Shown in pieces: positions 49,111 through 62,444 of a stretch of DNA of 64,000 nt (the stretch's first letter is position 1; the number at the start of each line of letters is the position of its first letter). The DNA is from Stercorarius parasiticus (taxonomy: Eukaryota > Chordata > Aves > Charadriiformes > Stercorariidae). The notes beneath the pieces were generated by a model that was given only the letters and a program-made list of their open reading frames with translations, made no database searches and was not told where the DNA came from. The translations under genes were made by a program, and so were the position numbers. The stretch covers positions 562,352 to 626,351 of the forward strand of contig VWZL01002049.1 in the NCBI GenBank assembly GCA_013396915.1, written 5' to 3'.

Positions 49111-52017
49111 AGTTGCTGGTAATGCTTCAGGAATTCAAAGGAGTGGATGACCCATCTCTCTGTTTATGACATCAAATCTTATCACCTCATGTTGCCTCAC
49201 CCTTTTCATTGAGATAGCTAGGCTTTAAGCATAGCTTTTCAGCCCATATAACTAAGTATTTGTTTGTGGGTAGTCTTACAGTTGTCACAGTGAGATTAAG
49301 GCTTGTCCATCTGACGGGATCCCAGTTTTAGCTTCCTACCAATTATGGCAGTGCAAGCAGAATGCTTGTGCTTTGGTTTAGATTTGTTGTTTCAGAGCTC
49401 TAATCTAAAACACAAAATCATGGAGTTGGAGAGACAGTGCTCAACCCAAATGAATAGACCAGATGCTTTTCTGGAATATATTTGAAGCCATAGCTCTACC
49501 TGCTGGAACAAAGGGAAATTACACTGCACCAAGAGGCTAAAAAAGGATGGGAAAACTAACTGCATGCACCTAAACAGATCAAGTTCTCCTTTTTTATAAT
49601 GTGTTTGCCTTCAGGATTCACAATTTAGCTTCTGTTTGCAATGGCTGAAATTTTCACTAAGTTTTTGGGGTTACGGGACATAAGACTTGACATCCTTAGA
49701 GGCCTGTCCCTTCCTTGCAGCCCCTGCTGGAAATAGGCGTGCTGAGGCACAAACCAGCCTTTCTCTATTTGGGGAACTAAGTGAGAGGCACAGGTAGGTG
49801 AAGGACCTACTGTGGTATTAATCTCCTTTGAAGTTTCTGGTACTGGCTGTTACAGATGGGGTAAGTCACTGGCTTGTTCCCTAATGAATAGTAAACTTAT
49901 AAAAAATGGCAAGGTGGCTCATGGATAACATTTTCAGTAGCATACAAGTGAGTTACGCACTTCTAAACATTGCATACAGTGCCACTAAGCTTCTATGAAG
50001 GCAGGAGCAGCTAAAAGTTGGGGTAACCCCTTCTGGGTTTACATAGTACACTGCTTTACAGTAGTTCTTTAGTATTTTGTTTACTTGCTTTGATTCTGTT
50101 TGTGTGTTGGTTTTTGGCAAAGCTGAGTATTTCATACCACTCAGAATAAACTTTAGCTCTATTACAGAGTGAGTTTTCTGTAGGATTTATGAATTTATTT
50201 TTTTTTATTTCTATAGTACTTCCCTCTAAGATGCTCAACTCTGCCTTGCAAACATTCACAAGGTAAGCCTTACTGTCTGGGTAATTGTCTGTATTCTCTT
50301 TCTGATGCACAAATCACTAGGACACCTTCCAAAGCTGGCCAAAACAGTCAGTTATTTCACAAAGAATTGATGAAAATTTTGAAAATAAATTCAAATCATC
50401 TGTTTGGCTTTGTTAAAAATATGTTTTGGTTCTGCAAACTTATTTTCTATTTCAAATTTTGATATTTGCAATCAACATTATTTACTGCTTTTTGGTTTAT
50501 GTTTTCTGTGAGGAAAGGGAATGGATTTATTCCTTGTCTTCCTATGATTTTTATTTTGTCCTTTGCCAGAAAACACTGGAACATTAAGACTAGAATGTTG
50601 GGGTTTGAAAAGATATGCAGGGGAGCAGCCACGAACAAAAACATTTCCAAATATTCGGTTGTGTTGTAAAATCTATTTTGCAACTGTGAAAACGGGCAGA
50701 AGGAATGTTGTGTAGTTGATGCAGCACTGGGCAGAGAGGCCAGGTAGCTGTAAATGTGCCAGGATGCCTGCAGAGCTGAGCGCACTGAGAGGCAGCACCT
50801 TTGTGATCCTGGAGCACTCCATCTGTGTTAATGCAGTGTTTTTTCATAATGGATATTTAACAAGAATTCCACAAGGGCATAGTTGTGCTGGTCCTGGAGC
50901 TTACCTGGCGGGTCCAGAGGGAGCACCTCCACATGGCACGCATACGCTGCCAGCAGACATTTATCCTAAGAGCCACCTCTCCTACGTAGCTGGTTCAAGA
51001 ACCCAACTATAGTAGCTCTATTTCCCCACAATATGACACAAAATTTTACCTGTAAGATATCGGAACACAAATATGTGCATATATGCATAGTTCTATATCC
51101 ACACACATAAAATGTAGCAGTTAGCAGGGTTTCTGACATCTCTCCAAGACTGAACATGGAACAAGAACTCTCCAAGCCTACAGCTGTATTAGTTTGCAAA
51201 AGGCCCAGCCCATGTTTATACAGTCTATATGTAAACAGGTGCTCTTCCTTATGAGATGACAGCAACCCGAAGAACCCTGCAGAGCTGCTGCTCCTGCGTG
51301 TTTTGCTACTGCAGCGTAAAACCAAAAACCATAACTAAGTCTAATGTGAAACCAAAGTAGGGCTTGATAAGAGAATCAGAAACCCATTTTTTTATCTCCT
51401 CTCCAGCTGGCTTGTGGTTAGTTTTGTCACAAAGGGGAATTTGCTGCCTGTCAAAAAGGACAGTTACTGTAAGTTAGAAGGATACAAGGAATACCTTTTC
51501 ACGTTAATTATTATAATATATGAAATAGCAACTTGGATTACCTCAGCAGAAGCTCTTTGAATAATTTGAGAGTATATTTCTCCAGCATTTGAAAGTATAA
51601 TTCTAGAATATCTTCTTCGACCTGTACTGTATGTAGTGTGCTTGTATGCGAGGGGAAAGCATATTTTTTTCTATAGTGTTGTTCACAAGTTTGTACCATT
51701 CTGAGGATTGTATCTTTGTGTTGGGAAGAGGCAATGCTTTAAAGACAAGAAATGCAGTCTCATATCATGCTGAAGTAAACTCAAAGTGTGGATCTTTCTA
51801 TGACTTGGAGCTATTCTTAAACTGGGATGGGCATCCATCAAAGGAAAGCAATGCACAGGCATCTGGAGTGAGGCTGTGTGCTGTTTTACGTGGTGTCTCT
51901 GCTGGAATGAATCATCCTCTGGACCAGAAAAGGGGCTTTTAGTTTTCGTTTTACATCACTCCAGTCCTTTGATGCAGTGGCCAAAGTAAGGCTCTTTTCC
52001 AACATTTTCATCTGGAG

Positions 52018-52055
52018 TGAAATCCTGGCCCTTTGAAATCTGTAACAAAACTCAC
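52018..52055. repeat. Possible half of the palindromic old repeat
   Basis: TGAAATCCTGGCCCTTTGAA followed by an AACAAAACTCACAT-like interior matches the left arm and interior pattern of the palindromic element at 38881-38947. The right arm is missing or too diverged to see. Confidence 0.45.
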
Positions 52056-53789
52056 ATAGATAACTCTCCCAAGACCTGCAAGATTGGCTTGTCTTGCAGA
52101 GAGAAAGCCTCTGACAATACACTTTGAGGAAAAGCTCTCTACCTTCTTGCTTATGCTACATTTGCTTCTCCTTAGGTGTATCTAAAAATAGAATTTTTAC
52201 CAAAATTGCACATAGCGTGTGACTGGCCTCTGCCAATTTCAACTGTAGCATACTTGGAGGGGGATAAAAAGTGGTCTTAAAAATATCCAGAAGAAGATCA
52301 GGTAAAATAATTCTTTTTTCTAGATCACTCAAAAATTTAAAAAGAAAACACAGCAAAATGCCAGCCAGAGCAAGCTATTAAATTTTCATAATTTTATGCA
52401 TGAGTATTGAAATTCTTGGCTCTCAGTGCAAGTTTTTCACTGGAAGACTCTTCTTGTCTTGAAATTAGGAATTTCAATATGAAAAATCACATTAAGGCGA
52501 CATGAAGCAAAGGAGCAAAATACTGTCTGCCCATGTCTCCCCACCCCAACCTCAGTAGCAGCAATTTAAAAGAGCAATGTAATTTTGTTGGAAATAATCT
52601 ATTAGACTGGAAACTAATTCTCCAATTGTCCTGGAAGCTAATAACAGGAAAGGGCTGTTTTGTTTTACTTGGTTGTCTGAAACTCCAGATGTCTTTAGCT
52701 TTAAAGCAATAATGATAATTTGAGGGTGAATGGATAATGTCATTTATAGCTGCAGACCTGCAAAGATCCCAGGATAAAGGACACATAAATATACAAGTTG
52801 ATATGCATGGGAAGCTAAGATCTCAGTATGCAAGCTTAGAAAGTAGGGGAAAATGTGATATACCCACCTGAGGTACTGATAGGACATACCACCATATATT
52901 TTAAAACTGCATGCACTTGATGGATTACCAAGAAAGAAAAGCACAGACCTTTATGTTACCAAAAACACTGAATATTGCAGGACTTAACATCATGAGACAC
53001 AATCCTTGAAACCTTTGGAAACAAAATAAAACCCACAAAACCACAGCTTTTTATAATCAAAAGCATTCCAAAAAAAGGTAATCACCTGATTGTGTTTGGG
53101 AGCCTGGGACTTGCTACTACCTTTCTTTTTTGTTCTAAACTGGGAACATTTGAAGTGGAGGTGGAAGCATAAGTGAAATCAATACTGCCTGGCGGGCATT
53201 TTGAAAAGAGTGAAAGGTGAAGGATGTCTATATTTTTGTAATGCCACTTCTCTACATCAGCTAGTAAGCTCTCACAAATCGGTAAGGAGAAGACCTGAAC
53301 AAATGCAGACAGGAGAAGGTTTGGGAAACACTCTTTAAGATGGGAACTGTGTTCTCAGAAAGTTTCATCTTGACCTTAGACCAGTTCAAGTTCATGACAA
53401 AAGTCTTACAAAACTCCTTTGCATCAGCTAAGAACGATGGTAATTAACCTGTAGGTGGAAATGCCTGATCAACCAGGAAGGGCTGATGGAAGGCATGGGA
53501 GCTGAATTGTGTTCCACGTCTTTGTGCATAATAGCACAATTCTCTAAGAAAAAAAGGCTTTCATTTCTTTTCAATGAATTTTGAGCAGGTTATTTTGAAG
53601 CAGCTGCAAGACTGCCTGGGGTGTCTGTTTGTTTCAACATTGCTGAAATTTAAGCGCCTCGTATTGGAATTGAAAGTGACCCTCTGCTATTGTGGAGTCA
53701 AGGACTGGAATAGGAAATCAAAGAGTTCCCTTCTCTGCTAGCAGGGAAACATGCTTTCTCATTTAGAGGAAAGAGAAGGAGGGAATCAG

Positions 53790-53834
53790 GTTTCCATAGC
53801 GATCAATGAGGAAAGGACATGGTTACCTGGAAAC
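53790..53834. promoter_or_regulatory. Paired RFX X-box-like motifs
   Basis: GTTTCCATAGCGAT (53790-53803) and GTTACCTGGAAAC (53822-53834) each partly match the RFX X-box, the second better than the first. Two such words within 45 bp are slightly unusual, but no promoter or gene context supports a role. Confidence 0.2.
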
Positions 53835-54670
53835 AGTACTGCTTGCATCCGCTGAAAAAGCCTTTCTTGTATTTGTTTATTGATGAGACATCAAAGCCAG
53901 CTCTTCACTCACACAGGAGTTGGGAGGTTGGACTTGGAGCAGCTGCTCTGCACCTGATTTTAGCACAAGTGAGTAGAGGGAGACACCGAAAACTTTCTGT
54001 CGGACCTCTACTGCATCTATTTCTAGAAATAACTATTTGTGTTTGTAAATAGTCCTTATTGTCAAAGGCTAAAGAAAAGTGGCTACTAATTTGGAGTAAT
54101 TGCTGCAGTCGCTGCCATCTGAGGCCATGTGAGAGCCATGACAGTACTTCATACAGCTGGTCAACAATCTCTGTGGAGAAAAGTCTGTCTCTAGCATTTG
54201 CAGTTGTACTCTACACACATCTAGAGAGCTCCTCCTCTCCATGGGACTGGAAGTCTAAATCTTCCCTCTTTACACCAGATGGTTGGTGGGTCTTAATTTC
54301 TTAGAGTAGAAGAGTCAAGGCTGCGAGATTTTGGAAAAGATTGCAGCGAAGATCTAAGGGGATAACTGGAACTTCTGGTGTCTGTATGTTGCAAATGCTA
54401 CCCATGCATGATTAGTTCTGTGAAGGATCTCATTCAAAGAACTGAAATATTTCTGGAGACCTCGGCAAGTCTTCTAGTCCTCAAAGAAAAACTGGGCTTA
54501 TAGCTAAGTCACTGGGCTATACCTCAGATTCCAACTTTTCCTTAAAGTTGCTGTGCTATTTCAGACACGCCATTTAGACTCTAAAGTCCTTGCAAGACCT
54601 TAGTGTATTTGGGGAATTTCCTTCCTCTGTTAGAACTAGAGACAATAAACTGTGCTGCTTCACAGAAGAG

Positions 54671-54714
54671 AAAAAAAAAATCTCCTTAAAAAAAAAAAAA
54701 AAGAGAAGAAAAAG
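54671..54714. repeat. A-rich low-complexity run
   Basis: An A10 run (54671-54680) and an A15 run (54688-54702) are separated by TCTCCTT and followed by AAGAGAAGAAAAAGG-type sequence. A retroposon tail was considered, but there is no SINE or processed-gene body immediately upstream. Confidence 0.85.
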
Positions 54715-55292
54715 GATCAGGCAGATACCTATTTCCATAAACAACTTGTATAAAGCTGCAGACTTAAGCCTCTGGCCAGCCACACAAAGGGTCATTAGAG
54801 CATACTGCAGTGAAACCAGTGAAACACAGTTTGGCTACAGACAATAGCAAGGCTCAAAATGTGTTTCTCAGAAGCTTGTTTTAATATTTCTGGCTCTGAA
54901 TTAAAAAAAAAAAATATTTTAATCTCAAAAGAATGAGTTTTTATCCCTGTTCCAATGTTATTGCCTAAGTCATCCTTGCAGGGTTGGATGTTGTGTTACT
55001 GTCATCTCCAGCATAAGGGGAATCAGAGCTTGGCTTAAGGGAAGAGGCAGCAGCTTTGGTCGCCTCTGCTCACATGAAAGGTGTTTTATCACCACAGGGT
55101 GCCACAGGAGACCCTGTGAGTCCTTCTAGTCTAGTTGTTTCCTTGCAATCATTCTAACATTTTTTTTAGCATGGCAGTGAAGGTATGGGAAATGGAAGAA
55201 TAGTTTCAAGCCTTTTGATCTCAGGGGAGCAAGAATACAGGTTTCATGTTCCCTGGAGGAGTAGTTTACCCATATTGCAATGGAGCTACACC

Positions 55293-55328
55293 CAAACTAT
55301 ATGTGCTTTCAAAGAAAGGCCAAAGCAT
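55293..55328. repeat. Dispersed 36-bp direct repeat, copy 1
   Basis: This segment matches 56170-56205 at 32 of 36 positions without gaps. The shared core is TTTCAAAGAAAGGCCAAA. The flanks of the two copies are unrelated, so the similarity is sharply bounded. Confidence 0.75.
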
Positions 55329-56169
55329 CAGCACTCAAAGGAAAAGAGTGAGAGACGCTGGAGAAAATGATACGTTGTGAATCCTACCTTTATCTTAACA
55401 CTTAACTGTGGATATTCACATGTGCCCATATCCGTGAGGAGTTAAGGAGTCTTACAAATGTTCCTCTTGAAGGTATTGACCATTAGTTTTCTGCAGGGGG
55501 TCTCACAAAATATGCTGACTACCCTGAATCCCTACACAGAGAACTTCATCCCTTAACACAGACTCGGTAATTCTCTTGCCGCAGACAGGCTCTAGAAGTC
55601 CCTGCTTAGATCCAGCCTTAAGCCTATAGGCTGTAAAACAAGGAAGGTGGATGTCTACAACTACTTTGTCTAAAAGCTATCAAACTATGACATTCATCTT
55701 AACAGCATTTCTGTCCTCCAGCACACATTCTGCCTTGTTTCTGGCAGCTATTTCTTTCCCATTCTGGGAAGAACTCAACCTAATAAAAGAACAGGGGTGC
55801 AATGAAAGATCCCGACTGAGCTCTGAGGAATACTGAAAGGCCTCAAACCTGAGAGGTGTATTGCCGTTTTATAGACAAGACAAAGATGAAGGCCAAGGTG
55901 AAATGGTAGTTAGGCACCTATTTGCCCTCCTAATGCCTACTTCATCTTTTGAATTCCAGTAATAACCTTAAAATTTCTGCCTAAGTACCTGTATTTCTTT
56001 GAGTTGAGTACATACAAACCCCCAGAGCATAGAAGTTACTCCAAAATAAGCAGTAAAATGAGCTTTTCTCTTATACTTTCTTTCTTGAGAGCGAGATCTT
56101 CAGAATAACTATTTTTTTCTGAAGAATTAATTGAGCATGCTTTTGCATACATATAAATATATACGTACA

Positions 56170-56205
56170 CAAACTATGTATGTTTTCAAAGAAAGGCCAA
56201 ACCAT
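56170..56205. repeat. Dispersed 36-bp direct repeat, copy 2
   Basis: This is the partner of 55293-55328, in the same orientation and 877 bp downstream. Neither copy shows transposon ends or target-site duplications. Confidence 0.75.
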
Positions 56206-56677
56206 TTACCGTGATGGGTGGTGAAGGCACCCCCTCTAGTATGGAGACTCAGGTTTAGACTGATACAACCAGTATCAGAAAACAGCTCAACAAGTGAATG
56301 AGAGAAATGTTCCCTAGAAGGCACAAATCTGCCAGTCACGAGAGGGAATCAGACCTCTGCATTGAATCAGACTGGGCAATGATTTCAGCTCACAACAATC
56401 ATACCCCAGATACGTGTTTGTAAGCGTAGGCTCTTTCTCTCTCTCTTCATTTAATAACAGAAAAAGAGACAATACTCCCCAGGGTGACATTAATGAGTTA
56501 GGATTCTGAGCGCAGATAATAGATGCCTTCTGCATTTCATTCCTAACTCCTGGCTTTTTGTTTGGCTATTGCCTCGGGATGAAGATATCAAGTTGTCTTG
56601 ACATCTCTTGCAGAGAACCTAATTCAGGGCCAGGATTCAACAAATGCACTGCAATAATGAAAGACCCAGTACTTTTG

Positions 56678-56765
56678 AGACCCAGGGACAAAGTGATTTA
56701 CCCAAGGTTACACAGAAGTGTAGCCAAAGCAGGGGCCTGTTGCACCTGTGAAATGAGAACTGCAC
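56678..56765 (+). repeat. MIR-like SINE remnant
   Basis: The segment GGGACAAAGTGATTTACCCA followed by AGGTTACACAGAAGTG matches the conserved core of MIR-type SINEs (GAGGTTAAGTGACTTGCCCA then AGGTCACACAGC). The downstream wording is loosely MIR-like. MIR-related SINEs are ancient amniote tRNA-derived retroposons found in birds in low numbers. The element is heavily decayed. Confidence 0.6.
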
Positions 56766-58770
56766 TACACAGATTTTAATATTACCTTGTTTTAAACCCA
56801 AACACACTAATAACTATGAAAGCATTTTTGTCAGTGCTAGTAACAGGCCACCTGTCTTATGCTAACTGTGCCAGACACTCACAGTGTGAGGCCCTAGTCC
56901 TGACCTGCTAGGCTTGTTACCAACTTTTTTTAGAAACTTACTGTGTGACCCAGAGCTTTAGCCCTGGTGTTTCTCTTTATGATAGACAGTTTAGGCATGG
57001 GATAACAGCAAAGGTTTTGAAAATATGGGCACAGGCTGAAAACAGAGAGCCCACAACTCACATGGGAGAAGACTGGTTTTGCTTTAAGAAAAGAAGCAGC
57101 AGCTAAGAAAAAGGGGGAGGAGGGGGAAAGAAGCAGATGAGCAGCAGGATAAGGCACCTTTCCAGCCTGTGAAAGTAACCCCCCTGCCACCACCACCAAG
57201 CATCACACAGTGTGTAGTCAGAGAAAGAAGCCAAGGATTAGGAATCATCTAGTAAAAGGACAAGATCCCAAATTTGAGCAGGGAGGAGGAAGAAAGAAGG
57301 TGCCCACTTAAGGTCCAGTTTATCTCCTTAAAAAGCTCTCAGCCCTGACCACCTGGGTGGCTAAGACCATCAACAGCTGTAGCCACCAGTACTGACTGTA
57401 TGGTATTAGCTCTGTGGTATTGTACACTCCCACCACAGCAATCTCTAATTGCCTGGTATATGCACACTTAAATGCAGGTGCAAAAGTCACTGACAGAACT
57501 GCGTGTACCTTCTTATCCTTACTGCCTGTTTTGTCCACTCCACCAAAACTCCAGCGTTGTTTGGAGCTGCTCTTCCTTATAGCATCCTTAGTCAACGAAC
57601 AGCCTTGTGCCCCAATGGGACAGCCCCATGTGCCAGCAGCCAGGCAGCATTGGAGACCACAAACTCTTCTGTTTGCAGTTCACTGTGTGAAGAGCCAGAA
57701 CTGGCAAATGAGGAATGAGAGATTAAACACACTGTGGGAATGGGGCTAATATAAATGAATGACTGGGGATGTGGCTAGAGAAGGCAAACCAGGGAGGCAC
57801 AGCTGCCAGCTAGCAAGGCGCTCTGTTTGGTAGAGGCTGGTCCTCAGCTGCCAACAGCTCTTCTCTCCCTTCTCTCACTCTACTACTCTGATGCAAGCAA
57901 CTCCTGCAACATCTGATACTTGACAGGATACATTCACAGAGTATTATGAAGCCAAATCCGTTCAAGGAGATGCCTCGAGTAGGTTCAAGAGCTCTCAAAA
58001 ACCACTGAATAGGGATAGGATGGAGGCAGAGCATCAGACAGAAATGTAATACAACAATGTGATACAAAGGCCAACATGCTGTCTGGATGTGTGTCTATGG
58101 ATGCAACTTCAGTAAAGAGAGGGAGATGTTAACACCAATACACACAGTATGGAGAACCTCGTGTGGGACGCTGTACGCAGCTCTGGCCAGCTCCTCTAGA
58201 GAGATTAAGGCTGAAAGAGATGGGAGTTCTTGAATGAAGGGGGAAATGAAGAGCATATGGTCACAGATACTAAGAATTTGTCTGGCTTTGCCCAGCAAAG
58301 CAATCACAGAGAGTCCATAATTATAAATCTATTGACTCTGAGGGAATACTGCCTGGGTAAGGAAGAGAAGGAAATGTTCAGGGTCATCTTGTGCTCTTAG
58401 GAGAGCATTCTCCTCATTCTCTGGGAACACGGCCGTGAAGGTTGTGCTTAGTGTTAACTTTAATATCATTTTATATCAGTTCGGTTAAATCAGGAAAGAA
58501 GGTAAGCCTGTGATTATGAGTTATTTTCACTTGGAGACTGTTCATCTCAGGTTTTCATTTCAGAATTAGACTTAATTCAAAATCCTGTCTTTGTTAAACT
58601 GACTTTGAAATCCTTCCAAAACAAAGAGAAAATCCAGAAGCACCTATCTAGCTGTGTAATGAAGAAAACTAATCAGATTGAGCTCTAGAGCACTATTAAG
58701 TTACTGTTCTAACATAGCTTTCTGGTAGTTTACAAGATTCCTCTGTCCTATAATTATTTAGTTCATTCTC

Positions 58771-58795
58771 TGTTTGTTTGTTTGTTTGTTTGTTT
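58771..58795. repeat. (TGTT)n microsatellite, about 6 units
   Basis: An uninterrupted TGTT tetranucleotide repeat of about six units ends at TTTA. It is a typical short polymorphic microsatellite. Confidence 0.95.
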
Positions 58796-60631
58796 AAAGA
58801 AAAACTCCGGTGCACGATATGTCTCAGACATGTTCTTATGGCAAGCACTTCCCTAGAATGACTCCATCATCTGAAATGGAAGTATTTCCTTTTATCTGCC
58901 TAAAGATAGGCTTCAGTACAAGCCTTCCACAATTCTATTTCCTTTGGTAGAGATAAAAAACATTCTAGGTTGAGTACCAACAGTGCACTTATTTATACTT
59001 ATATATTTTTTATATATTTATAGATGCGTACGTGTGTCTTAGGAAATTGCTCTCCTAAATAGTTTCCATAATATGCTAATATGCTTAAAACCTTTGTTAA
59101 CCTGACATCACTGTAAACAAAGGACATTATTATCCTTAAATCCTTTTACTTCCCACATCACCCAAGAAGAGAACATTATAACGTGAGAAATATGTGCTAC
59201 TCTAGCATGTTTCTGCAGTCTTTCAGAGACACTGCAATTCAGTGATAAGAATGCCATTTATTTTTAATTTATTCAGTCTGCTGTTGAGTCATAGCCAGGA
59301 CTTGATTTTTCTTTCAATGAAGCAAATTGACAGGGATAAGAAAAACACAGTTTCTTAGAAAAATAAGTAACCCCAAGAACCTTGACAATTTCTGCAGCCC
59401 CCCCTCCTCACTATTAGTGTTCAATATGTAACTCTCCAATTACTGTGTTTGCAAAGCAACTGTCAGGCTTCAGGAAGGTATAGCAACATAACTCATTACT
59501 GTCGCTCAGATCCTTTGGAGTTAGCACACGACAAATTTCACGTACATCAGTTACTGAAGGCAGCTGGTGTTATCTGCTAATCGATTCATTCAGCACAATG
59601 TCAGGCTTTGAGTTTAATCCCTAGCTGCTTGCTGTTTTCAAGAGATCAGACAGTAGAATCGCATTGAGGAGGTGCAGAAAGGATGTGAGCGGAGCAAAGT
59701 ATGTGGGGGACAAAAGGGCATTTCAGACGTCGGTGCACAGGATAACTACATTTATTTTTTCAGCTGGTAGCAAATCAAAAAATATGAAAAGATATGTTTC
59801 CCTCTGACTGGATTACAAGAACACACAGAAACTTCAGGTAAAATGTCCAAAGCTCCATTTTAGTAGGTGTTTTTGCAACACAGTAAGCCATTTTGCAAGA
59901 GGTGTTACTGTCGAGGTAGTCTGAAATCTGGCTTCGAAAGGTAGTTCCTGGAAGAGTGGGGATTCTCTCTGCAGTGTCTTCCTCTAGATATAGCCATCAG
60001 TTTTGCTGAGCACTAAGTCCTGTTTCCTCAGCAATATTACCATTATTCACATTGACTCTGAGAGCTGTTATAATGCATCAAATCAGCAACTGCTGCAGCA
60101 AACTGAATAACTGGAACGACATAAACAATTGATTCCTCCCTCTCTGATCCATGTTTATGTAACAGTGAATTTGCAGACCTCCTAAAAGGCTTGTTTTTCT
60201 AAGCAGGAACTGGGGATCACAATACTGCACCGCTCATCAGAGGTACATGGATTCTCTAACCGTACACTTCATACACTCAGCCTGGTCCTGATAAGGTCCT
60301 GACAAAGTTCCTTATACTTTGAACGCCAAATTGATCTTTTACTCCCTCTTTGTTCTCGACAGCTTCTACCTCAAGCTGATTTGGTTGCTTCTTAGTAAGG
60401 CACACCTCTAAGTATTTGGGAGGAAAAGACGTGGAGAACATGTGCTGTACAGAGCAGTTGAAGCAAAGCTAGTATCCACATCTGTAGTGAGGTAACCTGG
60501 GTAGCACTACGGATTTACTGGAAACCACATATATTTCAGATGTTTATATGCCACTGTCTGTTCTGAATCTGACTTCCATGTTTCTCTGAAGCAGAAGTCC
60601 TTGTAATACCCCCTAGGCTGCAACCTCTCTT

Positions 60632-60745
60632 TACAGACAGGAACTGGAGGTGCAGATGAGCATAGTGTCCTGTCCAAAGTCACAAAGGCAGTCTGAGGAA
60701 TACAACTTGGCTTTTCTAAATCCTGAAGGTAATGCTCCAGCTTCT
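60632..60745 (+). repeat. MIR-like SINE remnant
   Basis: The order TTTACAGACAGGAACTGGAG, then GTGTCCTGTCCAAAGTCACA, then GGCAGTCTGAGGAATACAAC parallels the MIR core (TTACAGATGAGGAAACTGAG, then GACTTGCCCAAGGTCACA, then a GGCAGAGC-like word). Substitutions and small gaps are frequent, consistent with great age. Orientation is plus, the same as the copy at 56678. Confidence 0.6.
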
Positions 60746-61913
60746 AGAACTTTTATTCTAAACCCTAGCACCAAACTGAAGTAACTACACCACCTCAGGA
60801 ACCTGCAGTGATGTCTGCCTAAACCCTAGGGAGGTGGCACCTCTGTCAGAAGGAGAACCTGCCATCACACAGTTCCCAGTGGTGACACCCAACACCACTG
60901 CTGGTAAAGATTACCACCACAATACTAACAGAAAAGGGCTCATGAACCGCTGCCACAATGCTCCTAGTTTTCTTATTAAGTTGACAGAAGAGTCAGTAAG
61001 ACATAAATGTTTTTGTTCTCACCAACCTACCATGGACTCCACATTGTTAATGCCTGCTGGGACTTTTCCTTTAACAGAGGCAGCTGGGGCTTCTTCCTCC
61101 TTCCCAGTTTTGTCTCTGATCACAGGGCAAAGCTCCAGGATGCCACAGTATGATCAAAAGGCAATCAAGGTTTATTGAGTGGTCACAGATCTCTTATAAC
61201 ACAGCAACTTTATGGTCCTTTCTGTCCTGAAGATGCTGCACAAATATTAACAAAGGAAAGCTTCCTTTTTACGGTGCAATAAGTTAAAATAAACGTTGAT
61301 GATACATTGTCCTCATGAGCACAATTTGCAGCTTTTGTTATTTACATAACTTCACGGGTCCCAGATGAACAGACTATCATGAGCAATGAAAGAAAAGATG
61401 CTCAAGTATGCTGTGTAAGCATCATACAAAAGAAGAGGAAAAAACCAGGGCAACCTGAAAAAATATCCAAATGTACTCAGAACAGATTAGTGGTTTTGAC
61501 ACAGTGTCAGTAACTTCTCTTATTATGAGACGATATTCAGATATAATTAGGCTCCATGTCACAAAGAATCAGAACTAATAACTTTGATACAAATGTTTGC
61601 AAGCCGGGGATATAGCGTTCTTAAAACTTTACCTTTTGTCTGTTATGTATGAAGACAGCCTTAAAGAGTCGGCAAATACTTTGAAGAGTCAGAGTTCTCT
61701 GGTGATACTAATTACTCTAGTGATAATAATTACTTCCTTGCAACTGATTAACTTTTCTTCTTATTTGTTGTTGTAAGAGTTTACTTTCCATATGATTCAT
61801 TTAGCCCCCTCTGCTTTCTGTAAAGACTGCAGATGTTAAATATCAACAGGGGGTATGCATGAAAGGCTTGTGTTTATGTTAGCTTGATTTGAAGACTGGA
61901 TTTGTAATTGCAT

Positions 61914-61950
61914 TCAAATTCTGTCCCACTGAAGCCACTGATGACTCCCG
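61914..61950. repeat. Possible ancient repeat fragment
   Basis: CAAATTCTGTCCCACTGAAG followed by CCACTGATGACTCCCGG resembles the CAAATTCTG...CATTGAAGTCAATGG...ACTCCC pattern of a widespread old bird/reptile repeat. Only a short piece survives and the match is approximate. Confidence 0.4.
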
Positions 61951-62444
61951 GTTATTAGAGTGATCCTCTGTTGTTTCATACCTGACACCTGTGAATCTCA
62001 GTCAGGTCTAGATAGAAAAATGCTGTCATTAAATGGGTTGAAAGATTTTGATTTGACAACATTTTTACAGCCATACTATGCAGGTGTGAATATCTACAAT
62101 AAAACTAGCCACAGAGAAGCAAACTTCACATTTGGGGATTCTGTGTAGCACATTACTTGGGACTTTTTGGGTTCAGTTCCGCTCCAGGTGATCATGGTAG
62201 CAGCTGTTACTTAGGAGTGCTCAAAATTGCACCAAATCAAGCCACATCATTTGATTAGCATATCAGCATACTAACAGGTCAGTTAACAAACACAGATGCA
62301 ACATATTCCATATTCTGTTGCTTATATGATAATCTTTTCCCATGTTCTTCTGACCATTCACACTAATACTGTTATATCATCTTCATTCCTCTAAAGTCAT
62401 ATTAAATAAAGTGAGTGAGATGAAAGAGAATGCAAGTGGATGAA

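Larger units (their letters stand above)
45948..56677. other. Non-coding DNA with small repeats
   Basis: About 10.7 kb with no gene recognised. The longest frames are 125 codons (46766-47143) and 119 codons (50966-51325, minus), and neither has a known motif. Small structures are listed separately: a 12-bp minisatellite, two possible relatives of the palindromic old repeat, homopolymers and a dispersed 36-bp repeat. The segment 50700-50960 is mildly GC-rich, with a minus-strand CCAGGTAAGC donor-like word at about 50900, but no coding exon could be supported. Confidence 0.5.

Noticed and set aside
50890..50960. Minus-strand exon candidate ending in CCAGGTAAGC
   Set aside because: The acceptor is weak and the translated segment matches nothing I know.
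54671..54714. Poly-A tail of a processed pseudogene
   Set aside because: No gene-like or SINE-like body precedes it and no target-site duplication is seen.
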